From assembly GCF_018918005.1 (NCBI RefSeq), contig NZ_JAHLPR010000056.1, forward strand, positions 1 through 35,832: a DNA stretch of 35,832 bases. Direction: 5' to 3'. The notes beneath the pieces are model-generated. The model was not told where the DNA came from and did no database searches. It saw only the letters and a list, made by a program, of their open reading frames with translations. The DNA is from Paenibacillus sp. MSJ-34 (GTDB lineage Bacteria; Bacillota; Bacilli; Paenibacillales; Paenibacillaceae). A program made the translations under genes and the position numbers. Of this stretch, positions 9,108-19,000 are shown piece by piece. Each line of letters starts with the position of its first letter. Position 1 is the first letter of the stretch.

Positions 9108-9152
9108 ACCGGTATTCTCCTCAGCATGCGTAGAGGGGAAGCCGGTTTTTTT
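9108..9152 (+). terminator. Intrinsic terminator
   Basis: ACCGG...CCGGT outer arms with an inner CTCCTC/GAGGGG stem are followed by seven T residues, 15 nt after the membrane-protein stop. This separates that gene from the sugar-transport operon. Confidence 0.8.
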
Positions 9153-9206
9153 GACGTACGGAAACCGTCCGTTGTTAAAAAGTGAAAGAAATCATAATCC
9201 TCTTTA

Positions 9207-9235
9207 TTCCACCGTTCCCCCCGATCTCCTATACT
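9207..9235 (+). promoter_or_regulatory. Possible promoter of the ABC permease operon
   Basis: TATACT (9230-9235) resembles a -10 box and sits about 70 nt before the permease start, but the -35 at 17 bp (TTCCAC) is poor. It would suit a promoter needing an activator such as the AraC-type regulator encoded downstream. No clear operator or cre box was found. Confidence 0.3.
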
Positions 9236-9305
9236 AAAATCAAATATTCCGCATTGTCTAAAGCTTTTCGTTCCGGCAAAATATGAACTTTTTGAGGTGA
9301 TGGAA

Positions 9306-10205
9306 TTGAGCAAAAGCGTTAAAACGGCCTTGACCGGCTATCTGTTTATTTCACCTTGGCTGATCGGATTGATCGGGCTGACCATGTGGCCGATTCTCCA
9401 ATCGTTCTACTATTCGTTTACCAATTATTCGCTGCTCGACGCGGCCAAGTGGATCGGGACGGCCAACTATCACAAAATTTTCACCGACGACGCCATGTTT
9501 GTGAAATCGCTTACCGTAACGCTGTTATTCGTTGCCGTATCCGTGCCGCTGAAGCTGATCACCGCGCTGTTGGTGGCCATGCTGCTAAACAAAAAGGTAC
9601 GGGGCATGTCGATATACCGGACTTTGATCTACATTCCTTCGCTCATCGGTACGAGCATCGCGGTGGCGATTCTGTGGAAAAACATATTCGGTGTGGACGG
9701 CTTCATTAACACGTTCCTGGCTTTCTTCGGATTCCAGGGGAAGAGTTGGATCAGCAATCCGGACACGGCGCTTGGCACGTTAATTTTGCTAATGATATGG
9801 CAGTTCGGCTCTTCCATGGTCATTTTCCTGGCAGGACTGAAGCAAATTTCTCCGGATTTATATGAAGCTTCTTCCGTCGACGGCGCGGGCAAATGGCGTC
9901 AATTTTTTAAAATCACGTTTCCGATGCTTTCTCCGGTTATCCTGTTTAATTTGGTGCTGCAGACAATCGGGTCGTTCCAAATGTTTACGCAAGCCTTCGT
10001 TATTACGCAGGGAGGGCCGGTCAATTCTACGTTCGTCTTTGCGATGTACTTGTATGAACGGGCATTCTCGCGTTTTCAGATGGGGTATGCGTCCGCTCTC
10101 GCTTGGATCTTCTTGCTTATTATCGGAGCCGCAACCGCTATCATTTTTATATCTTCCAAGTATTGGGTGTTCTATGAAACCGAAACGGAGGGCCGCCGCA
10201 AATGA
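9306..10205 (+). CDS. Carbohydrate ABC transporter permease, MalF/UgpA type
   Basis: This is a 299-residue inner-membrane permease with six hydrophobic segments. It starts SKSVKTALTGYLFISPWLIGLIGLTMWPILQSFYYSFTNYS, the typical first segment of CUT1-family sugar permeases. The EAA loop that contacts the ATPase is EASSVDGAGKWRQFFKITFPMLSP (about residues 190-213). The start is taken as TTG 9306, since GAGGTG ends 6 nt before it; ATG 9300 in the same frame is almost on top of the ribosome site. It overlaps the next permease by ATGA. No ATPase gene is present, as usual for Bacillota CUT1 systems that share an MsmX-type ATPase. Confidence 0.93.
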   Translation: MSKSVKTALTGYLFISPWLIGLIGLTMWPILQSFYYSFTNYSLLDAAKWIGTANYHKIFTDDAMFVKSLTVTLLFVAVSVPLKLITALLVAMLLNKKVRGMSIYRTLIYIPSLIGTSIAVAILWKNIFGVDGFINTFLAFFGFQGKSWISNPDTALGTLILLMIWQFGSSMVIFLAGLKQISPDLYEASSVDGAGKWRQFFKITFPMLSPVILFNLVLQTIGSFQMFTQAFVITQGGPVNSTFVFAMYLYERAFSRFQMGYASALAWIFLLIIGAATAIIFISSKYWVFYETETEGRRK

Positions 10206-11056
10206 AACTTAGCTTATCTGTCAAACAAAACCGTATTGGAGTGCACATTGCGCTCATTTTGTTCAGCGTGGTCATGATTTATCCGGTCATATGGTGGATC
10301 GGCGCATCCCTGAAGAGCAACGAAGAGATGAGTTTGCCGAATTTGTTTCCGAGTACGCCGATATGGAGCAATTTCTCGGACGGATGGACGGCGCTGCCGA
10401 ATTATTCGTTCACTCATTTTTATTTGAACACGTTTCTGCTTATTGCCGGCGTGCTGTTTACGAGCGTCATTTCCTGCAGCCTGGTGGCGTTCGGGTTTGC
10501 CCGGTTGTCGTTTCCGCTGAAAGGATTGTTGTTCTCGATTCTTCTGGTGACTTTGATGCTGCCGAACCAAGTGACGCTGATTCCGCAATATGTGCTGTTC
10601 AACAAGCTTGGCTGGATCGATACGTATTTTCCTTTTATCGTTCCGCATGCGCTTGCCGGCGGCATCGGCGGTTCGTTCTTCGTCTTTTTGCTCATCCAGT
10701 TCATTCGCGGCATCCCGAAAGAGTTGGACGAAGCGGCGACGATCGACGGGTGCAACTGGTTCGGCATTTACTGGCGCATCGTGCTGCCGCTGACCAAGCC
10801 GGCCTTGGTGACGGTCTTCATCTATTGCTTCCTGTGGAATTGGGACGACTTTTTCGGCCATTTGATCTATATCAACTCGGTCGAGAAATATACGGTCGGG
10901 CTGGCGTTAAGGCTGTTCGTCGATACGCAGGCGTCCGTGCCGTGGGGGCAGCTGATGGCGATGTCGCTCGTTTCGATCGTGCCTTCCGTCATTATTTTTT
11001 TCCTGGCCCAGCGCCATTTTGTCGAAGGAATCGCGGCCGGCGGCCTGAAAGGATAG
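10202..11056 (+). CDS. Carbohydrate ABC transporter permease, MalG/UgpE type
   Basis: This is a 284-residue membrane protein with six hydrophobic segments and the partner of the preceding permease. Family marks are MIYPVIWWIGASLKSNEEM near the N-terminus and the EAA loop EAATIDGCNWFGIYWRIVLPLTKP (about residues 177-200). The C-terminus ends with the common FFLAQRHFVEGIAAGGLKG. Translation is coupled to the upstream gene by a 4-nt overlap. The pair forms the channel; the binding protein is probably the lipoprotein at 14642-15985, separated from the permeases by the two-component genes. The substrate is probably an oligosaccharide released by the neighbouring surface enzyme (inference). Confidence 0.93.
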   Translation: MKLSLSVKQNRIGVHIALILFSVVMIYPVIWWIGASLKSNEEMSLPNLFPSTPIWSNFSDGWTALPNYSFTHFYLNTFLLIAGVLFTSVISCSLVAFGFARLSFPLKGLLFSILLVTLMLPNQVTLIPQYVLFNKLGWIDTYFPFIVPHALAGGIGGSFFVFLLIQFIRGIPKELDEAATIDGCNWFGIYWRIVLPLTKPALVTVFIYCFLWNWDDFFGHLIYINSVEKYTVGLALRLFVDTQASVPWGQLMAMSLVSIVPSVIIFFLAQRHFVEGIAAGGLKG

Positions 11057-11191
11057 CGGCGTTTCCCGGTCCGAGGATGTCGCAATTTTATAGGGAGGAC
11101 GGCGAAAGACAGAGTTCCATCCTCCCTTTATGATGTGATATGATGTCCGTACCCGCTTCTCCGGTTCTTGGCATGAAAGAGGGGGAGGTTC

Positions 11192-12943
11192 ATGAACGTC
11201 GGCAATCCTTTTAAAAAATTCCGCATCGACTATATGATTTTTGCCAGCATTTCCGTCTTTGTCATCGTGCTGCTCGCGATCGTGGCTTCCGTCAGCTATA
11301 CCGCATCCTCTGCGGAATCGGTGAAACAAACTTCCGATTATCAGCGCGAATTGCTGATCGAGATGAACAAGCAATTAATTATGCAAAAGAGCACGATCGA
11401 ACAGATTAGCCTGGGGATTGCGCTGAATAGCGAACTGCAGGAATATTTGGTCATGGAAGAGGAAGGTTACGCGAAATTCCGCAAGCAGTCGGACGTGGAC
11501 AGCTTGCTTTCGAATATTGCCTACAGCTTGACGAGCATCGAATTCATCGACGTCTATATGACGGAGCCGATACATAATTCCGACAACAAGACGGTCCGAT
11601 TTTTCAGTACGGAAGAGCTGCATAACCAGCCGTGGTACGACGCGGTCAAAAATACGGATTCGACATGGGTGCAAGAGCACACGATCGCGACGCGACAAGG
11701 GAATAAAGACGTCATCAGCTTTGCCAGAAACGTATACTCCAATCATAGCAAATATATTGGACTGCTTGTCATTCACGTTAATGTAAACGCTTTTAAATCG
11801 ACCATAACGGGAAGCGGGAACGGCAACCGGATTATATTGGACGCCGGAGGCAAGAAAATGACCGGAATCGGTTCCGTCGTCAAGGACGACATCGACAGCA
11901 TCGATATGAAATCGTTGCACGATTCATCGGGACATTTGCGGTTGAAGGAGAAAGGGCTGCTGCTCGTCTGGTCGAGGCTGTTCGATACGAATTGGGTGCT
12001 CGTACAGTTGACGCCTTGGGCGGAGGTCGTCCAAGGAAGCGAGAAATTGGCGGGACTGCTGCTGTCGCTTGGAGCCGGGGCCGTCCTGTGCGCTTTGCTG
12101 GTCGCCTGGTTCGTCTCCTTGCAAATTAACCGGCCGATGAGGGAACTGATGCGCGCCATGGCGCAGTTCAATATCGGCAACCGGGGCAATAAGAAAACAT
12201 TCGATTACTATAACGAATTCGGCTACCTGTTTCGAGGCTACGTGAAGCTGACCGAACGGATCGAGAGCTTGTACCGTGCGCTCGAGCAGCGCTATCGCCG
12301 CCAGAAGGAAGCGGAGATCCAGGCGCTTCAAGCGATGATTAATCCCCATTTCCTCTACAATACGCTGGATCAGATCAATTGGATGGCGATTAAGGCGAAG
12401 CAGGACGAGATCAGCAAAGTGCTGGAATGGACAGGTCGCATGTTCCGAATCGGCCTTTCCAACGGGGAAAGCCTGATTACGATTCGGGAAGAAATGGAAT
12501 ACGTTCGCTGCTATATGCAAATTCAACATATTCGGTTGCGCGGGCGCGTCGCGTTCCAGGTCGATTCGTCCGAGGAACTGATGGATTTATACGTTCCCAA
12601 ATTGACGCTGCAGCCTTTCGTGGAAAATGCGGTCATGCACGGATTTCCCGGCCTCCAAACCGGAACCGTTTATCTGAAGGTCGAGTGCGAGGAACGGTTT
12701 GTGCGGATGACCGTCTCCGATACGGGCATCGGCCTTGCGGAAGGCTGGGACCGGAAGGAAGATCGGCGGACGGGCGGTTACGGGATCCGCAACGTGAGGG
12801 AACGTCTGGAAGCCTATTTCGGCGGCGAATACCAGCTTACGCTCGCTGCGAAGGAAGACGGAGGAACGGAAGTCATCATCCGCTTTCCGCAAATCCAAAC
12901 GAAAAATGGAGTGATTGTTCATGAGAAATATCGTGATCATTGA
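11192..12943 (+). CDS. YesM-type sensor histidine kinase
   Basis: This 583-residue membrane kinase has TM1 at about residues 13-33, an extracellular sensory domain (about 35-285, Cache-like by position and strand pattern), TM2 at about 286-312, then a HAMP-type linker. The His_kinase-type phosphoacceptor motif INPHFLYNTLDQINWMAI is near residue 382, and the HATPase N-box FVENAVMHG (about 475) and DTGIGL (about 509) follow. Such kinases pair with AraC-type regulators to control sugar ABC operons. The ATG at 11192 follows GGGGGAGG. It overlaps the response-regulator gene by 23 nt, so the two are coupled. The ligand is likely a product of the local polysaccharide pathway. Confidence 0.93.
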   Translation: MNVGNPFKKFRIDYMIFASISVFVIVLLAIVASVSYTASSAESVKQTSDYQRELLIEMNKQLIMQKSTIEQISLGIALNSELQEYLVMEEEGYAKFRKQSDVDSLLSNIAYSLTSIEFIDVYMTEPIHNSDNKTVRFFSTEELHNQPWYDAVKNTDSTWVQEHTIATRQGNKDVISFARNVYSNHSKYIGLLVIHVNVNAFKSTITGSGNGNRIILDAGGKKMTGIGSVVKDDIDSIDMKSLHDSSGHLRLKEKGLLLVWSRLFDTNWVLVQLTPWAEVVQGSEKLAGLLLSLGAGAVLCALLVAWFVSLQINRPMRELMRAMAQFNIGNRGNKKTFDYYNEFGYLFRGYVKLTERIESLYRALEQRYRRQKEAEIQALQAMINPHFLYNTLDQINWMAIKAKQDEISKVLEWTGRMFRIGLSNGESLITIREEMEYVRCYMQIQHIRLRGRVAFQVDSSEELMDLYVPKLTLQPFVENAVMHGFPGLQTGTVYLKVECEERFVRMTVSDTGIGLAEGWDRKEDRRTGGYGIRNVRERLEAYFGGEYQLTLAAKEDGGTEVIIRFPQIQTKNGVIVHEKYRDH

Positions 12944-13778
12944 CGACGATTTGAATGTTTTGGAGGGAATGAGGGAAGTCATTCCTTGGGAGGAGCTGAA
13001 CGCCGTATGGGCCGGAGAAGCGCTGAACGGCGAAGAAGGCATTGAGCTCGTATCTTCCGTGCGGCCGGATATTATCATTACCGATATTTATATGCCCGTG
13101 ATGGACGGGCTGACGATGATCGAGCGCTTGCGGGCGGACGACTTCGCAGGCAAGGTCGTCATTCTAAGCGGCTACTCCGACTTCGAGCATGCGCGCAAAG
13201 CGTTGCGGCTGGACGTCAGCGATTACTTGTCGAAGCCGCTGAGCGCGGAGTCGATCCGCCAAGTATTGGCGAACGTGATCGGCCAGTTGGAGGATGAAGC
13301 GCGGAGCAAGCGCGAAGTGGAGGAACTGAAGCGGAAGATGCGGATGCTGGAACCGATGGCCGCCAATGCGGCATGGAGCCGGGATGACGCGCGGAGCGAT
13401 ATTTCCGGCGCGGTCGATCCGTGCGACGGCGAGAGTTTATGCGGCGAGCGCCAAGCGGGGGAAAGCATTCGCCACAAGCAAGCGGCGGAATTTATGCTGC
13501 GCTATGTCCACGAGCATTACGGGGAGGACATTACGGTCGAAGAATTGGCGGAGCAGCTTCATATTTCGACCAATTATTTGCGTTCCATTTTCCGCAAAGT
13601 GACGGGCGAGACGTTCAACCAATATGTGACGCGCGTGCGGATCGAGAAAGCGAAAGATTTGCTGATGGAAGGGAAGTATTATATTTACGAGATTGCCGAA
13701 TTGGTAGGCTACAAGAATGTCACGTATTTCAGTACGTTATTTAAAAAATATACGGGGGTCACTCCCAAAGGGCTATAG
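12921..13778 (+). CDS. YesN-type response regulator with AraC DNA-binding domain
   Basis: This is a 285-residue protein. The receiver domain (1-120) has acidic residues DDD at 8-10, phosphoacceptor D55 in IITDIYMP, and K105 in LSKPLS. A coiled linker (EDEARSKREVEELKRKMRM) leads to a variable, acidic middle. The C-terminal AraC domain (about 185-285) has two helix-turn-helices (ITVEELAEQLHISTNYLRSIFRKVTG and YIYEIAELVGYKNVTYFSTLFKKYTGVTPKGL). ATG 12921 is chosen, as GGAGTG precedes it by about 7 nt. It probably activates the permease operon and the binding-protein/enzyme operon on either side. Confidence 0.93.
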   Translation: MRNIVIIDDDLNVLEGMREVIPWEELNAVWAGEALNGEEGIELVSSVRPDIIITDIYMPVMDGLTMIERLRADDFAGKVVILSGYSDFEHARKALRLDVSDYLSKPLSAESIRQVLANVIGQLEDEARSKREVEELKRKMRMLEPMAANAAWSRDDARSDISGAVDPCDGESLCGERQAGESIRHKQAAEFMLRYVHEHYGEDITVEELAEQLHISTNYLRSIFRKVTGETFNQYVTRVRIEKAKDLLMEGKYYIYEIAELVGYKNVTYFSTLFKKYTGVTPKGL

Positions 13779-14641
13779 CGGAGGAAGCGCGCCGGGAGCG
13801 TCGTTTGCGATCGATCGCAGCGTCACGCCGCAATGCGATCGATGAAGGGGTAAGCAGCAGCTTCGCTGCTAACCGGAACCAGTGTTGCAAAGACCATTTT
13901 GTTTGAATAGCGAATGCAAAGCAAGTGCCGGCAAGTCGATTGGTCACAGATAACAGATCCTCTGTCCGCGTTGCGCATGGTTCATGCCAAAAGCTGTGTC
14001 TTCATGTGGTTAGGCTGACTCACGTTCCGTTACATTGGCTCAATGAGCGATTTTGCGGTGATTGACGGACACACGTTCCCCTACTTGCCCCGAAACGGGC
14101 CTAAAATGGTTGTTTTGTCACAGATAACGGATCCACTGTCCTTCAACTTGCGGTAAAGGGCGCATCATTGCCAAATAAGGGATCCACTGTCCGCGTTGCG
14201 CATGGTTTGTATCTTATCTTGCTTGGACGGCCGGCCAACGCTAATGCGGCTAACGGAACTCAGGGACGGTATTTGGACAAAATCGCGCCTTTTCAAAATG
14301 TAATGGAACTACGGGACCTTATTTGCGGTCTTTCGTTCATTTCTCGCTATGAAAACGACAATTAAGAGCGCTGACATCCGTTAGAATCTGAAAAGCCTGC
14401 TTTTTTCCGGAATAAGGTCTTCTACTTCCGTTAGAAATTTCGCACGTACAGTTCGTACGCGCAATTCGCCTACAGTCTTTCACGATCCGCTAGCCTGCGA
14501 GAATCGGCCGGAAATACGGGAAATCGCCGCATGAAACAAATTGTAAAATATTGAAGATTTTCGTTAAATCACTATGTATTAATTGAAAAACCTCCATGCT
14601 AGAATCGGGATTGTAAAACAAAAATGAAAGGGGTTTCATAC
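13779..14641. other. Gene-free 863-bp spacer with dispersed repeats
   Basis: The spacer lies between the response regulator and the binding-protein gene. It holds three copies of the GATAACnGATCCnCTGTCC motif (13943-13970, 14114-14141, 14171-14195), two of them followed by the same GCGTTGCGCATGGTT tail. It also has three copies of a TAACGGAACT...GACnnTATTT motif (about 14250-14276 and 14302-14330 on plus, about 14410-14436 on minus). The promoter of the downstream operon must lie within the last 120 bp; the best guess is TTGAAG...TATGTA near 14552-14579, weak. Short ORFs here have no translation signals. Confidence 0.7.
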
Positions 14642-15985
14642 ATGAAAAGAAAATCTGCAAAATGGTCGGCGATCGTATTGATTTGTTTTATTTTGCTTTT
14701 GACGGCGGCGTGCGGAGGCGGCGGCGCGAACCGGCAAGGAGCGGAACAGAAGCCGGAAGCGCCGGCTAACACGAATGAAACGAACGGCGGCGACAAAGCG
14801 CCGGAGAATGTAAAGCTGCGCATCGTTTGGTGGGGCTCGCAGGAACGCCACGACGCAACGCTGAAGGCGCTTGAGCTGTATACGTCGAAATTCCCGCATG
14901 TCACGTTCGATCCCGAATATTCCGGATGGGACGGATATTTCGACAAGCTTGCGGTGCAATCGGCTTCCAAGAACGCGCCCGACATTATTCAGATGGACGC
15001 GGCGTTTCTATCCGATTACGCGAAGCGGAGTTTATTGGCCGATTTAACCGGCATTCATACCGACGATGTGGATGCTTCCTTGCTGGATACCGGTAAAGTA
15101 GACGGCAAATTGTATGCGATGCCTCTCGGCAACAACGCTTACGGGATGGCTTACAACCGCGATTTTACCGAAAAATTGGGCATCGACCTGCCGCAATACG
15201 GCTGGAGCTGGGACGATTATTTCAAGTACGGCACCGAAGCTCAAGCGAAATTGGAGAAAGGCAAATACGCGCTGCTCGATTCGACGATCGACTGGGTATC
15301 TTATATTTCCTATCAGCAAAGCAAAGGCAAAGGGGACCCGATCACGCCGGACGGCAAATTTAATATCGATAAAGACACTTTTGTCGAATTTGCCGGCAAA
15401 TTCGCCGAGCTGCGGCAAACCGGAGTGGTGACGCCGGCGGAAATTACGGTAACGCATAAATTCGGCGACGCCAAAGGCGATCTGGCCTTTACGGAAAACG
15501 TCTTGATTCGCCGGGCGTTCGCGGCGGAACTGTCCTCCTTCGAAGGTACGAAGCCGGGCGCATTCGCGGCGGTGACCGCACCGAGAGCCGAACAATCCGG
15601 GGCTTACTTGAAGCCGTCGATGTTCTGGAGCGCCAGCGCGAACAGCAAGCATGTGGAAGAAGCGAAGAAATTTATCGATTGGTTCATTAACGATACGGAA
15701 GCGGCCGAAGTGCTGGGCACATCGCGCGGCGTGCCGGTATCGAATAAAGTGTTGGAGCATCTCAATCCGAAGTTCAGCGATATGGACAAAAAGGCGATCG
15801 AATTGATTCAGCAAACTTCTCCGGACGCACAACCGTTTGTGGCCGCGCCGAAAGGCTGGAGCAATTTCGAGAATGAATACCGGAAAGTGACGGAAGCGCT
15901 AATTTTCAATCAAATCAACGCGGAAACGGCTTACGAACAGCTGGCGAAGATCGGTAAAGAGTACGAAGAGTCGTCCAATTCCTGA
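14642..15985 (+). CDS. Sugar ABC transporter substrate-binding lipoprotein
   Basis: This is a 447-residue extracellular binding protein. The lipoprotein signal has lipobox LTAAC with Cys24, followed by a Gly/Glu/Pro/Asn linker to about residue 58. The mature fold begins VKLRIVWWGSQERHDATLKALELYTSKFPHVTF, the usual start of CUT1-type (MalE/UgpB) proteins; APDIIQMDAAFLSDYAKRSLLADLT is the conserved hinge region. ATG 14642 is selected, since GAAAGGGG lies 8 nt before it. It should deliver substrate to the permeases at 9306-11056. The SLH enzyme follows after 28 nt, implying one transcript, so the enzyme probably produces the ligand. Confidence 0.93.
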   Translation: MKRKSAKWSAIVLICFILLLTAACGGGGANRQGAEQKPEAPANTNETNGGDKAPENVKLRIVWWGSQERHDATLKALELYTSKFPHVTFDPEYSGWDGYFDKLAVQSASKNAPDIIQMDAAFLSDYAKRSLLADLTGIHTDDVDASLLDTGKVDGKLYAMPLGNNAYGMAYNRDFTEKLGIDLPQYGWSWDDYFKYGTEAQAKLEKGKYALLDSTIDWVSYISYQQSKGKGDPITPDGKFNIDKDTFVEFAGKFAELRQTGVVTPAEITVTHKFGDAKGDLAFTENVLIRRAFAAELSSFEGTKPGAFAAVTAPRAEQSGAYLKPSMFWSASANSKHVEEAKKFIDWFINDTEAAEVLGTSRGVPVSNKVLEHLNPKFSDMDKKAIELIQQTSPDAQPFVAAPKGWSNFENEYRKVTEALIFNQINAETAYEQLAKIGKEYEESSNS

Positions 15986-16013
15986 TCATAATCCATGAAG
16001 GAGGCTTCTGCCT

Positions 16014-19000
16014 ATGTTCCGCAATCCAATCGTCAAGAGCTTGAATATTGCAACCGTATTCATGATGCTGTTCAGTTGGCTTCCGGGCGGCGTCATGGCA
16101 GCGCAGGAGGGCGAACCGGCTTCGGTTCGGCCTCGCGCCGTTCCAACGGAGTTGTATGTATCCCCCACAGGGAATGATGCAAATCCGGGCACGATCGAGC
16201 AGCCGTTTCGTACGCTTGAGAAAGCAAGAGATACCGTTCGCGCTATCAATGACGAGATGACCGAAGACATCACCGTCTATTTGCGCGGCGGAACCTATAC
16301 GTTGGAACATCCTGTCGAGTTCGACCGGCGCGATTCCGGGCAGAACGGCCATCGCATCGTCTACTCCGCTTACCCCGGCGAGAAGCCCGTATTGAGCGGC
16401 GGGCGGACGATCGGCGGCTGGAGTTTGCACGATCCGGCCCAAAATATTTATAAGGCGGATGCGTCAGGCTTGCTTACAAGACAGCTATATGTTAACGGCG
16501 AAAGAGCCGTCAGGGCGCGCAGCGAAGGCGGACTGCCGGGCGCCACGAACGACGCTATCGGCCATACAACGACGATGACGGAAATTGCAAACTGGAGAAA
16601 TGTGCAAGATATTGAGTTTGTATATAACCAATTATGGACGCAACCGCGCAATTTGGTAGATTCCGTGAAAGTAGAAAACGGCAAAGCGCAAATTACGATG
16701 CAGCAGCCGGCATGGGGATATAACCGCACGAAGGGGGCGACGGCCACCCAAAATCCGGTTTGGATTGAGAACGCTTACGAATTGTTGGACGAGCCGGGCG
16801 AATGGTATTTGGACCGGGGTGAGCAAGCGTTATACTATATTCCCCGATCGGGCGAGAATATGGACACCGCCGAAGTCGTGGCGCCTGTAACGGAGAAATT
16901 GCTCATTCTGGAAGGCACGCCGGACGAACCGATCCACGACATGGAATGGAAGGGCATTACGTTCGCCTATGCGGGTTGGGCGCAAGCGAGCTTGAGCAGA
17001 CAGGAAGGCGGACATGGAGGCTATCCGGACATCCAAGGCAATTTGCTAAGGCTTTGCGAACCGGGGATGAACATGTATATCTGCCCTCAAGTGGTGAACG
17101 AGGGCCATGTGCTTGTGAAACATGCCGAACATATTGCATTTGAACGCAATACGTTTACGAAGCTCGGCCAGGCGGGGCTCGACATTATGGCCGGCAGCCG
17201 GAATATCGATGTGACGGGCAATACGTTTACCGATATTTCAGGGAGCGGGATTCAGATCGGCGAAGTGGATTGGGCGGACGGTTCTTACGAATACAAGGGC
17301 GGCCCTAACGAAACCGATAAGCCGTATAACACGATCCATTACAATCCCGACAACGAAAGCCTCATTATTAAGGATATTCGCGTAACGAACAATTACATCG
17401 GTCATATCGGCGTCGATTACGGATCTTCGGTCGGGGTGTTCGCCGGTTTTCCGCAAAATTTACTGATTGCACATAACGAAATCGGGCATGTGCCTTATTC
17501 CGGCGTTAGCGTAGGCTGGGGATGGGGCAGACAGGAGCCAAGCGTGGCGCAGCATAACCGGATCGTCGGCAACTATATTCACGACGTCATGGAGCGTTTG
17601 GTCGACGGAGGAGCCATTTACACGTTGGGCATTCAACCGGATTCCGAGATTAAAGGGAATTATATTAAAAATACCGGACAATCCTATGGCGGGATTTATC
17701 CCGACGAGTGGACGCAATATTACACGGTGACGGACAACGTCATCCAAACGATGGGCGAAGGAAGAAGATGGCTGCATCTTCATAAAGGTCATAATAATAT
17801 AATCCGAAACAACTATGCGGACTCCAAAGAAATATTTGAAGTAGGGGAAAACAATACGATCGAGGAACCGACGCTCGTTACCGACGGCAATTGGCCGCCG
17901 GAAGCGGTTGCGATTATGGAACAAGCGGGAATCCAGCCGGAATACGAAGATATCATTCCGCCTGCCGCCGACATGGAGCTGATTGGGCTCGATAAGGTGA
18001 TGTCCGGTCCGAAGCTGGCATTCAGCGCCCGGATCAGCCAATTGAAGCATGTAAGCGATGAGGATCGAATCGGTTTTTATATCGACGGGGGCAAAGCGCT
18101 GGCCAATCTTTCCTTTACATATGGCAACGAAGGCCTTGCCGCACGGACCGACCAGTACGGGGTCGCTTATCTCGGCAGTCCGAGAGCGGTCGGAAGCATG
18201 CCGGAATTGCAGACGGAAGAGGGCATGACGATTACCTTCGACATTCCTTTATCTGCCGCATGGTTCCAAGGCAAGATCAAAGTCGGAGCGGTCAAGTTCA
18301 ACGACGACGGCAGCAAGACGAACATAGCGGAAGCGTTCGGGAACGCGATTAAAATCGGGGAGCTTGCGCTGCGCAGTTCGGACGATTTCGAAAATGAGAA
18401 GGCAGGGGATATTCCCGAAGAATGGGTGTATAACAAGGATCTCGGCCAAATTAGCGTTGTAGAAACGAACGGCTGGGACGGCTTGCCGACGAAGGCGCTC
18501 AAAACGCAAAAAACGAAGACAACGCCTTCCTCGCTATTTATTACGAAAACGGTAGCGGAGGCAAGCGGGTTTTTGCAAGTAAGCGCTCGGATCAAAGCGG
18601 ACCAGCGCAATGCGGCCGGATACTTGAAATTGAAGGATAAGGACGGCAAGTCGATCGCCGAGCTCAACATGCATTTGGACGGAAATATCGTCCTCGATCA
18701 CGGCGGCGGCAGACAAGAAGCCGTGCAACCTTACGAAACGGGCAAATGGTACGAGATATCCTATGTGCTCGATACGACCGAGATGCGCTATTACTTGTTT
18801 GTCAACGGGTTCTTGAAAAAATCGGGACAGCCGTTCCGCGAACAAACCGATCATCTTGGACAGATCGTATTGGGCACCTTCAGCGGAACGACCGGCGTAT
18901 TTTATTATGACGATATTCGGATTTACGAAGAGAAGAGCGCCGCTCCGGAAGGCATCGTCTATCGCGACGATTTTGAAACCTACGCTCCCGGCGAAACGGT

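Noticed and set aside
14168-14365. 65-codon plus-strand ORF in the spacer before the binding-protein gene
   Set aside because: It spans two families of intergenic repeats and has no ribosome-binding site.
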